A stretch of 64,000 nt of DNA from Anaerococcus ihuae. Its GTDB lineage: Bacteria > Bacillota > Clostridia > Tissierellales > Peptoniphilaceae. Position numbers and translations under genes: made by a program. The notes under the pieces are model-generated. The model did not search any database. It had not been told where the DNA came from and worked only from the letters and a program-made list of their open reading frames with translations. Numbering within the stretch: position 1 is the stretch's first letter; each line of letters starts with the position of its first letter. The stretch is from assembly GCF_928368155.1 (NCBI RefSeq), contig NZ_CAKMRU010000001.1, positions 248,001 through 312,000 of the forward strand, in the 5' to 3' direction. Below, in pieces: positions 47,176 through 56,571 of the stretch.

Positions 47176-48102
47176 ATGTCTAGTATACAAGCTAATCGCT
47201 TATCAGAATTTATGTTGAATTATTGCGAATTAATAAACCCAAGCGATGTTAATGATTATAAAATGATTGATGGATTTAATCCTAATTTATATTTTATATT
47301 AGGGATTAAAAAATATTATTTTTCTAATGATACTAAAATTATAGATAAAAAAAATGGTAAATTATTTGTGAAATTGGAATCGGAAGATGGGGAAATTATT
47401 GAACGTAATTGGACAGTAGTTGATCAAGAAAAAAATTTATTTAAAAATTTGACAATGGAAATTTCTATGGATAAGAGAGTTATGAAAGTGAATGGCGTAG
47501 ATAAGTATCCTGTTGATTATTTTTATTTAAATAACCTTGATATTATTCCTAAGTTTAGAATATTGTATATCGGTCAAGCATTTGGAGGAAGTAAAAACAA
47601 GAGGGATGCTATTGATAGATTGAAGAATCATGATAAGTTGCAAAAAATTTTAGCAGACTGTATTTCTAGTAAGTTGAAATATGACGTTAAGATATTGCTA
47701 TTAGATTTAAATCAATTAGATTTATTCACAACTTTAGGAAAGAAAGAAGATTCTCACTATGAATTGGAGTTTGAAAATAATTTTTATGAGGATTTTCCAT
47801 CAAAAGCACAAATGATTAATATTGTTGAGGCATTACTAATTAATTATTTTAAACCAGAATATAATAGAGACTTTGTTAAAGGGGCTGTTCCGAGCTTATC
47901 ACATTCTTCGTACAATGAATTTTATCGTAAACAATACGAGTCAATACTTATAAACTTACAGAAATTAGGTGATATAGAATTATATACTGATGTTAAAACT
48001 ATTTTTCCTATACAAGAATTTATAGGAGGGAAAATTTTAGCAAATAATAATGAACTGGAGTTTATTTCAAATCCATTAAAAATGGAGAGGAGAATAGAAT
48101 GA
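47176..48102 (+). CDS. GIY-YIG-like nuclease domain protein (cargo)
   Basis: A 308-residue protein I cannot assign to a named family. Residues 114-235 look like a GIY-YIG nuclease: strand VDYFYL, then RILYIGQAFGG (YIG at 131-133), Arg in the DRLKNH helix (148), Glu in NIVEALLINYFKPEYN (218) and a final Asn (230). The N-terminal 110 residues are a separate beta-rich region. It is placed between the coupling gene and ssb, a cargo slot in this ICE, together with an HNH-like gene. GAGGAGG precedes the ATG. A defence role is inference. Confidence 0.6.
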   Translation: MSSIQANRLSEFMLNYCELINPSDVNDYKMIDGFNPNLYFILGIKKYYFSNDTKIIDKKNGKLFVKLESEDGEIIERNWTVVDQEKNLFKNLTMEISMDKRVMKVNGVDKYPVDYFYLNNLDIIPKFRILYIGQAFGGSKNKRDAIDRLKNHDKLQKILADCISSKLKYDVKILLLDLNQLDLFTTLGKKEDSHYELEFENNFYEDFPSKAQMINIVEALLINYFKPEYNRDFVKGAVPSLSHSSYNEFYRKQYESILINLQKLGDIELYTDVKTIFPIQEFIGGKILANNNELEFISNPLKMERRIE

Positions 48103-48189
48103 TTAAATATTGTAATTATTCTAGTTGCTAATTTGAGATGGCTATTAGTGTAGCATATAGTTCTCTATTTAAATTTAGGTGGTGATTTT

Positions 48190-48966
48190 TTGAGTCGTAA
48201 TAAGATTGAATGTAAGTTATGTCATAAGTTATTTGATTTTGATGAAATGAGTGAAGAACATTATCCAGCTAGGAGTGTTGGTAATGAAGATATTGTTTTG
48301 TTAGATATTGTTAAAATGATAGATTCTTTTCAGCCTGCTGGAATGAAAAAAATTGAAAAAAGATATCTGCAAGGAGAAAGTATAGGACAAATTTCTGATG
48401 ATATTTTTGACAATGAATTATCTCTGCAACTATATCCAAATGGACGTACTGCTAGAACACTTTGTAGAAAATGCAATACTTTTTTAGGGAAATATGATGA
48501 AGCGTATTTAAAGTTTTTTTCTATAAATGGAGAACCAAAGATCGTAAAGGGCTTTAATAAAATAACTAGGCTTAAAATCATAAAATCAATTTTCGGAAAG
48601 TTTCTTTCTCTTTCTGAAACGATGGATGAAAAATTTGATTTTCTTGATTTTCTTAATGATGAATATGCATTAGAGTATAGAGGAAAATGGAAGATATATT
48701 TTGTAAAAAGAGATTTTAGCAGTGACATTATGGGAATGAGAGATATAGGTTCAGGTAAATTAGAATTTAATGAAGGAGTGGTATACGAATTATCTGACGA
48801 TAAGTTTATATTTAACCTTATGAATTTTGAGAAACACTCATGTTATGATATGACTGATTTATTTGATATTTTGAGCAAAAATTACAAATTGGTTACCGGT
48901 ACTGGAACTAATGGTGGATACCATGCACAAGTACTGATTTCTCGTTTATTTAAAGAAATATATTGA
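48190..48966 (+). CDS. HNH-endonuclease-like protein (cargo)
   Basis: A 258-residue protein with an HNH-type zinc core split by an insertion: CKLC (8-11), SEEHYPARS (Glu23-His24), then about 60 residues, then CRKCNTFLGKYDEAYLKFF (Cys91, Cys94, Asn95). The rest (110-258) is unrecognised. TTG start behind AGGTGGTGA, 87 bases after the GIY-YIG-like gene, same strand, so the two probably form an operon. The C-terminal half may recognise a substrate; no function is claimed. Confidence 0.6.
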   Translation: MSRNKIECKLCHKLFDFDEMSEEHYPARSVGNEDIVLLDIVKMIDSFQPAGMKKIEKRYLQGESIGQISDDIFDNELSLQLYPNGRTARTLCRKCNTFLGKYDEAYLKFFSINGEPKIVKGFNKITRLKIIKSIFGKFLSLSETMDEKFDFLDFLNDEYALEYRGKWKIYFVKRDFSSDIMGMRDIGSGKLEFNEGVVYELSDDKFIFNLMNFEKHSCYDMTDLFDILSKNYKLVTGTGTNGGYHAQVLISRLFKEIY

Positions 48967-49012
48967 ATCTTAATTTAATTAGTATAATTTGTTTCACTTT
49001 ATAAATCATGTT

Positions 49013-49047
49013 AGACGATAGAAAAGTAAAAATCTATCGTCTTTTTC
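49013..49047 (+). terminator. Hairpin after the nuclease-like pair (repeat family copy 3)
   Basis: AGACGATAGA (49013-49022) and TCTATCGTCT (49033-49042), perfect 10-bp stem, loop AAAGTAAAAA, then TTTT. Nearly identical in arms to the copies at 25,870 and 46,039. Confidence 0.75.
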
Positions 49048-49103
49048 ATGCCTATTTTCAATTTATATTGCAATCAATAAATAGGGAAAACTCGCAGAGA
49101 AGC

Positions 49104-49157
49104 TAACTAGTATTTCAAATGCCTCTCACTAATATATACACAACAAAATGCTAGTTA
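49104..49157 (+). promoter_or_regulatory. Long-range stem in the ssb leader
   Basis: TAACTAGTATTT (49104-49115) pairs with AAATGCTAGTTA (49146-49157), 12 bp with one G-T, enclosing 30 bases. It lies within the 332-base stretch between the HNH-like gene and ssb. Confidence 0.5.
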
Positions 49158-49180
49158 CCTTAAATATGAAAGGAGAAAAG

Positions 49181-49207
49181 ATGATAAGGATAAGAAGCCC
49201 TACCTAA
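49181..49207 (+). CDS. Possible 8-residue leader peptide
   Basis: ATG with AAAGGAG at ideal spacing, encoding MIRIRSPT and stop, 27 bases before a terminator-type hairpin. The arrangement resembles leader peptides that control attenuation in conjugative transposons. Very short, so the evidence is only the ribosome site and the context. Confidence 0.3.
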   Translation: MIRIRSPT

Positions 49208-49233
49208 AAGACAACTAAATATACAAATACTTG

Positions 49234-49266
49234 GCGACTGGAATTAACTTTTCAGTCGCTTTTTTA
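49234..49266 (+). terminator. Attenuator-like terminator before ssb
   Basis: GCGACTG (49234-49240) and CAGTCGC (49253-49259) followed by TTTTTT. It stands 33 bases before the ssb start and upstream of the whole transfer operon, so read-through here would control conjugation genes. Confidence 0.75.
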
Positions 49267-49298
49267 ATTGAAATTTATAGATTAAGGAGAAGAAATTA

Positions 49299-49613
49299 AT
49301 GGATAGAGAAATGATAAATATTAATGCAAATTTAGTTAAGGAAGCTGAATTTTCAGAATTTGAAAAAGATGGAGAAAGTGTTCAAGTAGCAAATTTTGCT
49401 CTTGTAAAAAATTATGGCAAGGGCAAAGAATATACAAATTGCTCAGTATATGGAGAAAAGGTAGAAATAGTAAAAGAATTTGAAAAAGGAAATCTAATCC
49501 ATGTCTTTGGATATTTCAAAGAAAACAAAAAAGGAGATAAGGTCTACAAGAATTTTATAGTTAAATCATTAAACAAAATAGAAAATAAAGAGAAAGAAAA
49601 CGAGGAGGAATAA
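49299..49613 (+). CDS. ssb: Single-stranded DNA-binding protein (ICE type)
   Basis: A 104-residue OB-fold protein, shorter than housekeeping SSB and without its acidic DDDIPF-type tip; the tail is simply Glu/Lys-rich. Pattern MININANLVKEAEFSEFEKD, then VANFALVKNYGKGKEYTNCS and GNLIHVFGYFKENKKGDKVY. It begins the transfer operon and would protect the transferred strand. AGGAG ribosome site. Confidence 0.8.
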   Translation: MDREMININANLVKEAEFSEFEKDGESVQVANFALVKNYGKGKEYTNCSVYGEKVEIVKEFEKGNLIHVFGYFKENKKGDKVYKNFIVKSLNKIENKEKENEEE

Positions 49614-49614
49614 T

Positions 49615-49830
49615 ATGGAATTTTTTACAGCTGGAGTTGGAGTTTTAAAGACACTTGTAACTGCAATTGGTGCAGGTTTAGGAGCATGGGGAGTTATTAA
49701 CTTAATGGAAGGTTATGGTAATGATAACCCTGGTGCTAAATCTCAAGGTATTAAGCAGCTTATGGCTGGTGGGGGAATTGTACTAATCGGTATCAAATTA
49801 ATTCCACTACTTGCAAATGCATTAAATTAG
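49615..49830 (+). CDS. Maff2-family small membrane protein
   Basis: A 71-residue protein with two hydrophobic helices around a glycine-rich turn (GAGLGAWGVINLMEGYGNDNPGAK). Maff2 proteins lie at this place in Tn1549-like elements and resemble VirB2/TrbC pilin-like subunits in size and topology. One base after ssb. Confidence 0.82.
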   Translation: MEFFTAGVGVLKTLVTAIGAGLGAWGVINLMEGYGNDNPGAKSQGIKQLMAGGGIVLIGIKLIPLLANALN

Positions 49831-49840
49831 GAGAAAGTCT

Positions 49841-50704
49841 ATGTTTGGTATCTTTGACAAGCTAACTGAATTCTTTAAGGATATGCTACTCGGAGGTATC
49901 AAAGCAAATCTAGAGTCCATGTTCTTAGATATAAATGACAAGGTAGGGGTTATTGCAACTGATGTTGGAAAGACACCAATGGGTTGGAATGGAGAAGTGT
50001 ATAACTTCATAAAAAACATTAATGATAATGTGATTGTTCCAATAGCAGGTCTTATCATAACGGCAGTTTTATGTATTGAGCTCATAAATATGGTTATGCA
50101 GAAGAATAATATGCATGATACAGATACTTTTGAGTTTTTCAAATACATTATAAAGATGTTTATTGCAGTCTACCTTGCAAGCCATGCCTTTGAATTTTCA
50201 ATGGCAGTCTTTGATGTGGCACAAAATCTTGTAAACAAAGCGGCAGGGGTAATCACTACTTCTGCCACTGTTTCAGGAGATCAGATAGTTGCAATGGTTG
50301 ATACATTGAAAGAAAAAGATGTTGGTGCATTAATAATGATATTAGTTGAAACAAGCCTTGTAAGGATTGCAATTCAATGTATATCTTTAACTATTACCCT
50401 AATAGTATATGGGCGTATGTTTGAAATATATGTCTACTCATCAGTATCATCCATACCATTTGCGACTATGGGAAATAAAGAATGGGGTCAGATTGGAACA
50501 AATTATATCAAGGGACTTTTTGCCTTGGGACTACAAGGTTTGTTTTTGATGGTATGTTTAGGTATCTACACCGTTTTAATAAGAACGGTACAGATTACAG
50601 ATATTCACGCAAGCTTGTTTAGTATATTAGGATATGCTCTACTACTTGGACTTATGATGTTTAAGAGTGGAACAGTTGCAAAAAGTATTATGAATACGCA
50701 CTAG
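49841..50704 (+). CDS. VirB6/TrbL-like conjugation membrane protein
   Basis: A 287-residue polytopic inner-membrane channel component. An amphipathic N-terminus with GKTPMGWNGEVYNFIKNIND leads to about six membrane helices from residue 65. Size and position between Maff2 and prgI fit the VirB6-like protein of Tn1549-family systems. Confidence 0.8.
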   Translation: MFGIFDKLTEFFKDMLLGGIKANLESMFLDINDKVGVIATDVGKTPMGWNGEVYNFIKNINDNVIVPIAGLIITAVLCIELINMVMQKNNMHDTDTFEFFKYIIKMFIAVYLASHAFEFSMAVFDVAQNLVNKAAGVITTSATVSGDQIVAMVDTLKEKDVGALIMILVETSLVRIAIQCISLTITLIVYGRMFEIYVYSSVSSIPFATMGNKEWGQIGTNYIKGLFALGLQGLFLMVCLGIYTVLIRTVQITDIHASLFSILGYALLLGLMMFKSGTVAKSIMNTH

Positions 50705-50713
50705 GAGGAATAA

Positions 50714-51004
50714 ATGTTAAAAAAGAAAAATTGTGCTTTATTGGGACTTGGAATTTTATTGGGAGGAACTTATGAAATTTTAAAAGAGAAAAAAAGAAAT
50801 GAAGAGATTAGAAACTTAAAGAGGAGAATAAATAGACTCGGAAGATGTCACAATGAATTTGTTATTTATCAAGGAGAATATAATGACAGAAATGAAGAAA
50901 AACAAGAAGAATTAGAAGAAAGAATTAGCTACCTAGAAGAGGAAACAACATCTAATTATGACCATATACTTGAACTTTCCAAAGAAGAAGTAGAGGGATA
51001 TTAA
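50714..51004 (+). CDS. Small membrane-anchored coiled-coil protein
   Basis: A 96-residue protein: N-terminal hydrophobic helix (CALLGLGILLGGTYEIL, about 5-21), basic middle and a Glu-rich coiled coil (about 60-92). No family recognised. It lies between the virB6-like gene and prgI, separated from prgI by one base, so it probably belongs to the transfer apparatus. Confidence 0.6.
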   Translation: MLKKKNCALLGLGILLGGTYEILKEKKRNEEIRNLKRRINRLGRCHNEFVIYQGEYNDRNEEKQEELEERISYLEEETTSNYDHILELSKEEVEGY

Positions 51005-51005
51005 A

Positions 51006-51416
51006 ATGGCGTATGTACCAATACCAAAAGATTTGGACAAGATTAAAACAAAGGTTGCCTTTAACTTAACCAAAAGACAACTTATAGGTTTTTCTGTGGC
51101 AGGACTAATTGGCATACCAACCTATCTATTTATGAAGAAATATCTACCTAATGATGTTTCAATCATTGCAATGCTAATAGTAACCCTGCCAATCTTTTTT
51201 ATAACCTTATATGAAAAAGACACTTTAACTTTTGAAAAATATTTTAAATTTTTCTATCTTCACAAGTTTTATCAACCAACTAAGAGAATAAGAAAGGAGG
51301 AATACCTTGAAGCAAAGAAAAAAGCAAATCAGCGACTTAAATCTAAGGGAAAAACAATTAAAAAAAGACCGAAAGGAAGTAAGAAGGCTAAAAACAAAGA
51401 AAGATCCAACAAATAG
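51006..51416 (+). CDS. prgI: PrgI-family (VirB3-like) protein
   Basis: A 136-residue protein with VPIPKDLDKIKTKVAFNLTK at the start and two membrane helices (about 27-45 and 52-70), the PrgI pattern. A long, very basic C-terminal tail overlaps the start of virB4 by 110 bases. VirB3-like proteins partner the VirB4 ATPase at the inner membrane. Confidence 0.85.
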   Translation: MAYVPIPKDLDKIKTKVAFNLTKRQLIGFSVAGLIGIPTYLFMKKYLPNDVSIIAMLIVTLPIFFITLYEKDTLTFEKYFKFFYLHKFYQPTKRIRKEEYLEAKKKANQRLKSKGKTIKKRPKGSKKAKNKERSNK

Positions 51417-53730
51417 TCTTCTAAGTGTAATTTTAAAGAAAGAGAAAAAGAGATTTACTGTTGAGGATACTATTCCCTATATAAGAATGTTACCGGAGGG
51501 CATTTGCCAGTTAGATGAAAAAAATTATTCAAAGACAATTTCATTTCAAGATATAAACTACCAGTTGGCATTGGAAGAAGATAGAGATTTAATCTTTAAC
51601 CAATTTGCCAACTTTTTAAATTCTTTTGATCCAAGTGTCCACATTGAACTTTCATATGTAAATCAATTAGGAAGAAATAGAGACCTACAAGATGCAATTA
51701 AAATTGCTGATAAGGGAGACTTTTATGACGATGTAAGAAAAGAGTTTAGGGAGATGTTAAAGCTTCAACTTGCAAAGGGAAATAACAGACTTAAAAAGAT
51801 GAAGTATATAACCTTTACAACAGAAGCCGATAACCTAGAGCAAGCAAGAGCAAAGTTAAATAGACTTGAAGTAGATATTTTATCCAACTTTAAATCTATG
51901 GGAGTTAGAGCAGAAAGTCTTTATGGCGAAGAAAGACTAAGACTTGTTCATGATATGTTAAATCCAGACAAAAACTTTGATTTTTCATATAAAGATTTGA
52001 AGAAGAAAGAGTCTACAAAGTCACATATAACTCCCGATATCTTTAATTTTGCACCAGCAAATAATTTTAAATTTGGGAAATTCATTGGAGCAGTAAGCCA
52101 TTTTCAAATACTTGCAAGTGAGTTATCAGACAGAATGTTATCTGAGTTTTTAGATATTGATGACAATATTTATGTAGCTTTTCATATAGATGTAGTTGAA
52201 CAAGCAGAAGCTATTAAACTCATTAAGAGAAAAAACACAGACCTGGACAGAATGAAAATCGAAGAACAAAAGAAAGCAGTTCGAGCAGGATATGATATGG
52301 ATATTATTCCTTCAGATATAAATACCTTTGGTGCGGATGTTAAGTCCATGTTATCTGACTTACAGAATAGAGATGAAAGGCTCTTTGTAGTTACCATAGC
52401 AATGATGAATTTTGCTAGGACTAATCAAAAATTAGAAAATACTATTGCTCAAATCTCATCAATTGCTAACAGACATAATTGTCAGGTAAAAAGATTATCT
52501 CACCAACAAGAGCAAGGACTTGTTTCTGTCTTACCTCTAGGAGTTAATCAAGTCGAGATAAAAAGATTTTTAACTTCATCATCAACGGCAGTTTTTATGC
52601 CTTTTACAACAGAAGAGCTATTTATTGATTCAGCAAATTCTTTGTACTATGGATTAAATGCCCTTAGCCAAAACTTGATTATGGCAGATAGAAAGAAACT
52701 TAAGAACCCTAACGGACTAATATTAGGTACACCAGGTTCTGGTAAATCTTTCTCAGCAAAGAGAGAGATGGCAAATGCAATTCTTGTAACAGACGATGAT
52801 GTAATTATTTGTGATCCTGAAGGCGAGTATTCAAACCTTGTAAAACAATTTAATGGAGAAGTTATTAAAGTTTCGGCAAAGTCAAAGGACTATCTAAATC
52901 CATTAGATATTAATATGAACTATGGAGATGGGGACGCACCTTTAAAGGATAAGGCAAATTTCATAATGTCTATGCTTGAACTTGTAGTAGGAGGATCTGG
53001 TCTTACTGCTGCAGAAAAATCTGTTATAGATAGGTGCTTACCAAAGATATATCAAAAGTATTTTGAAGACCCAAAACCAGAAAATATGCCTATATTAGGA
53101 GATTTATACGATATGCTCCTATCTCAAGAAGAGGGAGTTGGTAGAAAGCTCGCAACAGAAATGGAAATTTATGTTAAGGGAAGTCTTAATGTATTTAATA
53201 ATAGGTCAAATGTTGACCTAAATAGGCAACTGCTCTGTTTTGATATAAAAGAGCTAGGAACACAACTTAAAAAAATAGGTATGCTTGTAATTCAAGACCA
53301 GGTTTGGAACAAGGTTTCCCTAAATAGAGGAAGCAAGTCTACAAGATACTATATAGATGAGTTCCACCTTTTATTAAAAGATCCACAAACTGCTTCATAT
53401 TCAGTAGAAATCTGGAAAAGATTTAGAAAATGGGGCGGTATTCCAACAGGTATAACACAAAACGTAAAAGACCTTTTAACAAGTCAGGAAATTGAAAATA
53501 TCTTTGATAATACAGACTTTGTTCTAATGTTAAATCAAGCATCTGGAGATAGAGATATTCTTGCTAAAAAATTAAAAATATCGCCTTATCAGTTAAACTA
53601 TATTACTAATTCAAACGCAGGTGAGGGACTATTATTCTTTGGAAATACTATTGTTCCATTTATAGATAAATTCCCTAAAGACACCATGTTATATAAGCTA
53701 ATGACAACAAAACCAGAAGAAGCTAAGTAG
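51307..53730 (+). CDS. virB4: VirB4/TraE-type conjugation ATPase
   Basis: An 807-residue ATPase that powers assembly of the transfer channel. N-terminal domain (about 40-390) with IPYIRMLPEGICQLDEKNY, then Walker A LGTPGSGKSFSAKRE near 476 and Walker B YYIDEFHLLL near 683. TTG start behind AAGGAGG at six bases, which explains the long overlap with prgI; no later start has a comparable site. Length is normal. Confidence 0.94.
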   Translation: MKQRKKQISDLNLREKQLKKDRKEVRRLKTKKDPTNSLLSVILKKEKKRFTVEDTIPYIRMLPEGICQLDEKNYSKTISFQDINYQLALEEDRDLIFNQFANFLNSFDPSVHIELSYVNQLGRNRDLQDAIKIADKGDFYDDVRKEFREMLKLQLAKGNNRLKKMKYITFTTEADNLEQARAKLNRLEVDILSNFKSMGVRAESLYGEERLRLVHDMLNPDKNFDFSYKDLKKKESTKSHITPDIFNFAPANNFKFGKFIGAVSHFQILASELSDRMLSEFLDIDDNIYVAFHIDVVEQAEAIKLIKRKNTDLDRMKIEEQKKAVRAGYDMDIIPSDINTFGADVKSMLSDLQNRDERLFVVTIAMMNFARTNQKLENTIAQISSIANRHNCQVKRLSHQQEQGLVSVLPLGVNQVEIKRFLTSSSTAVFMPFTTEELFIDSANSLYYGLNALSQNLIMADRKKLKNPNGLILGTPGSGKSFSAKREMANAILVTDDDVIICDPEGEYSNLVKQFNGEVIKVSAKSKDYLNPLDINMNYGDGDAPLKDKANFIMSMLELVVGGSGLTAAEKSVIDRCLPKIYQKYFEDPKPENMPILGDLYDMLLSQEEGVGRKLATEMEIYVKGSLNVFNNRSNVDLNRQLLCFDIKELGTQLKKIGMLVIQDQVWNKVSLNRGSKSTRYYIDEFHLLLKDPQTASYSVEIWKRFRKWGGIPTGITQNVKDLLTSQEIENIFDNTDFVLMLNQASGDRDILAKKLKISPYQLNYITNSNAGEGLLFFGNTIVPFIDKFPKDTMLYKLMTTKPEEAK

Positions 53731-53737
53731 GTGTGAT

Positions 53738-56317
53738 ATGGATAAAAAACTAAAAAAAGATTTTCAAAAGAAAATTATACGAAATAGGGACGCTCCTGAA
53801 AAAAATATGGATAGTAAACTTGTTCATTCAGATGATTATACCAATAAGATAATTAAAACTAAGGATAGGTTCGGAGATAAAATTTCAGAAAAAGAATCTA
53901 AACTTATTCATGAGAATGTATTAGCTAAGGATCAAAAACAAGATAAACTAAAAGATTTTCAGAAGGCTAAAAACAAGGAAAGAATTAGAAAAGAAGTTTT
54001 AGATAATAAGGATAAGGCTGGAGAAACAAAACAAGCTAATCTTGAAATAAGGATAGATGAAAGCTTTAAACTTGATGAAGACTTAGATGTAGATTTCAAA
54101 AAGGTAAATTTTGATAGTGAAAACAGTAGAAATATTAATTCTAATAAACTAACAACAGATGATATTTCAGCTAAGGCTCAACCAATAAACAATAAGAAGC
54201 CATCAAGTAAAAGACAAGTTATCAAAAATTACGAGGATAAACTTATCCATAGTAAGGATAAATTCCAAGACAAAATCAACGAGAAAGAGTCTAAGCGAAT
54301 CCAGACAAGTGAAGATAAACCTAACGAAGCAAAGAAAAGCAAGAGAGTATATAGAAAAGATAAGCTTATTAAAGATGAAGTAAGTAAGAACGAAAGTAAT
54401 ACTAATATCGATAAAAAGCAAAAGCAGAAACTTTATCAAGAAAAGAAGTTTAAGAATAAGGAAAAAATTTCTAATGAAATAGATAAAGAAAGTAAGCTAA
54501 GTGAAGTTGATACAGATAAGACTTTTGATAATCCTGAGATTAAAGACAATAATCTTGAATCTATAAAAGACGAAAAGGAAACAAGCCTTAAAGCTTCAGA
54601 ACAAAATAAAGTTAACAAGAAGAAGACTTACTACAAGAGAAAAAATTATGAAAGTGATAAATTCACTCGAAAGAAAATCGATGACTTAAAAAATGAATCT
54701 AAGAAAGTTACAACTAAAGATTCTAAGAAAGCACAAGATGTTAAAGATTTTATCTCCGATAAAAAGATTGGAGAACTTGAAAAGTCTAAAAGTAAGCTAA
54801 AGGATAATATCTTAAAGAATAAAACTAAAGGAAGTCTATCCTCTGGGGTTTTATTATCTGGAGCTAAGTCATCAGAGTTAGTGAGAGATTATCTAAGTTC
54901 AGGATCTGACAATACTGGTGTAGAATCTGGAGAAAAAGTCGCTAATGTAAGCTCTAAACTCCAGCATGGAATAAGGAAGTATAAGCTAGACAAAAAGAAA
55001 AAGTCCTTAAAAAAGCTATCTAAACTTGATAAAAAAATAAGAAAGAGAAAAAGCAAGTTGGAGTTTAAAAGTGGCTTGGAAGATTTAAAAAAGTCAGATG
55101 CCTATATAAAGAAAAATAGATTTAAGAAGTTTTACCAGAGAAAGCAAATGAAGAGCATGATAGCTAAAAAACACGAAACAAGACTGGTAGATAGAGTTAA
55201 AAAAGCTATTTTAAGTTTAGGTAAAGCTTCTAAAGAGTTAATCGTAAGAAAAAGTAAGATGGTTCTATTTGTAGTAATAGGACTAGGTCTTATGCTATCA
55301 ATCATGATTGGTGGTGAAAGTGTTGGTATGAGTGGGCTAAGCAATTTAGTAAACTCAGTAATGACAACAACATACCTATCACAAGATACAGTTCTAAGTG
55401 AAGTTAATCAAGAATTTTCATCAATGGAATATGACCTACAATCACAAATCGAAAGTGTAAAAACAAGTCATCCTGGATATGACGAATATATCATAAACAA
55501 AGAAGGAGAAATTGGTCATAATACCCATGAACTTTTATCCTATATAACTTCAAGATGTGGAGAAGTAAAATCAGCATCTGAAGTAAAAGGAATTTTAAAA
55601 GAACTTTTCGATAAGATGTATAAGCTTGATTTTAAGGAAGAAATTGAAATTAGAACAAGAACAGTAGCAAGAACAAGATATGATAGTCGTGGCAATCCTT
55701 ATACTAGCTATGAAAAAGAAGAGTACGAATATAAAAAGTTAATTGTAACTTTAAAGAAAAAAGAAATGGATGAAGTTGTTAGGGAAATATTTAAAGATTA
55801 TCCAGACAATGTAGTTCATTATGAAGCTCTTCTTGAAGCTAAGGGGAATATGGGTGATGTTTTTGGATCAGGTAATGGGGACTTAGGAGAAATAGTAGAT
55901 AATCCAAACTTTGGAAATCCTGGTCTTGCTTTTGATTCAGCTACTGCCAAGGCTCTTTTTAATGAAGCAGAAAAACATATAGGCAAAAGATATGTGTTTG
56001 GAGCAAGTGGACCATCTAACTTTGACTGCTCAGGATTTGTATGTTGGTCATTTACAAAGTCAGGAGTAAAAAGAATGCCAAGAACAACTGCATGGAGAAT
56101 ATACAAAGACTATTGTAATCCAGTAAGTCCAAGTGAAGCTCAACCTGGAGATATTATATTTTTCCATTCAACATATAACAGTGGAACACCAATATCTCAC
56201 GTGGGAATATACGCAGGTAACGGAATGATGATTCACGCAGGAGATCCAATTCAATACACATCAATAAATTCAAAATATTGGAAATCACACTTTTATGGTT
56301 TTGGAAGACCAAGATAG
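53738..56317 (+). CDS. NlpC/P60 cell-wall hydrolase of the conjugation apparatus
   Basis: An 859-residue VirB1-like murein hydrolase that should open the wall for the transfer channel. Residues 1-490 are charged and low-complexity, with repeated KLIHSKDKFxDKIxEKESK-like units. One membrane helix lies near 508-526 (MVLFVVIGLGLMLSIMIGG). The C-terminal NlpC/P60 domain (about 735-859) has the cysteine in SNFDCSGFVCWSF and the histidine in ISHVGIYAGNG. The large cytoplasmic N-terminus is unusual in length. Confidence 0.9.
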   Translation: MDKKLKKDFQKKIIRNRDAPEKNMDSKLVHSDDYTNKIIKTKDRFGDKISEKESKLIHENVLAKDQKQDKLKDFQKAKNKERIRKEVLDNKDKAGETKQANLEIRIDESFKLDEDLDVDFKKVNFDSENSRNINSNKLTTDDISAKAQPINNKKPSSKRQVIKNYEDKLIHSKDKFQDKINEKESKRIQTSEDKPNEAKKSKRVYRKDKLIKDEVSKNESNTNIDKKQKQKLYQEKKFKNKEKISNEIDKESKLSEVDTDKTFDNPEIKDNNLESIKDEKETSLKASEQNKVNKKKTYYKRKNYESDKFTRKKIDDLKNESKKVTTKDSKKAQDVKDFISDKKIGELEKSKSKLKDNILKNKTKGSLSSGVLLSGAKSSELVRDYLSSGSDNTGVESGEKVANVSSKLQHGIRKYKLDKKKKSLKKLSKLDKKIRKRKSKLEFKSGLEDLKKSDAYIKKNRFKKFYQRKQMKSMIAKKHETRLVDRVKKAILSLGKASKELIVRKSKMVLFVVIGLGLMLSIMIGGESVGMSGLSNLVNSVMTTTYLSQDTVLSEVNQEFSSMEYDLQSQIESVKTSHPGYDEYIINKEGEIGHNTHELLSYITSRCGEVKSASEVKGILKELFDKMYKLDFKEEIEIRTRTVARTRYDSRGNPYTSYEKEEYEYKKLIVTLKKKEMDEVVREIFKDYPDNVVHYEALLEAKGNMGDVFGSGNGDLGEIVDNPNFGNPGLAFDSATAKALFNEAEKHIGKRYVFGASGPSNFDCSGFVCWSFTKSGVKRMPRTTAWRIYKDYCNPVSPSEAQPGDIIFFHSTYNSGTPISHVGIYAGNGMMIHAGDPIQYTSINSKYWKSHFYGFGRPR

Positions 56318-56331
56318 AAGGGAGATATTAT

Positions 56332-56571
56332 GTGAACAGAAAACTTATTAGTATTAGAAACAAAAAGAAAAAAATAGAAGAGAAATTGAAAGATTTAAAT
56401 GCAAAATACAAGGAAATTTGCGATGAAGAAATACAAGTTGAAAATGAAGAAATAATTGTAACTCTTAGGAGGAACAATATTAGCTTGGAAGAATTAATGG
56501 AGAAAATCAATGATAGAAAAAGAGAAGAAAAATTAAAAGAAAAGGAGAACATTCATAATGAAGAAATTTAA
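56332..56571 (+). CDS. DUF4315-family small protein
   Basis: A 79-residue coiled-coil protein: RKLISIRNKKKKIEEKLKDL then ENEEIIVTLRRNNISLEELM, matching the DUF4315 layout found after the P60 gene in Tn1549-like elements. GTG start behind AAGGGAG; the longer upstream frame overlaps the P60 end without a ribosome site. Its end overlaps the next gene. Confidence 0.75.
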   Translation: MNRKLISIRNKKKKIEEKLKDLNAKYKEICDEEIQVENEEIIVTLRRNNISLEELMEKINDRKREEKLKEKENIHNEEI

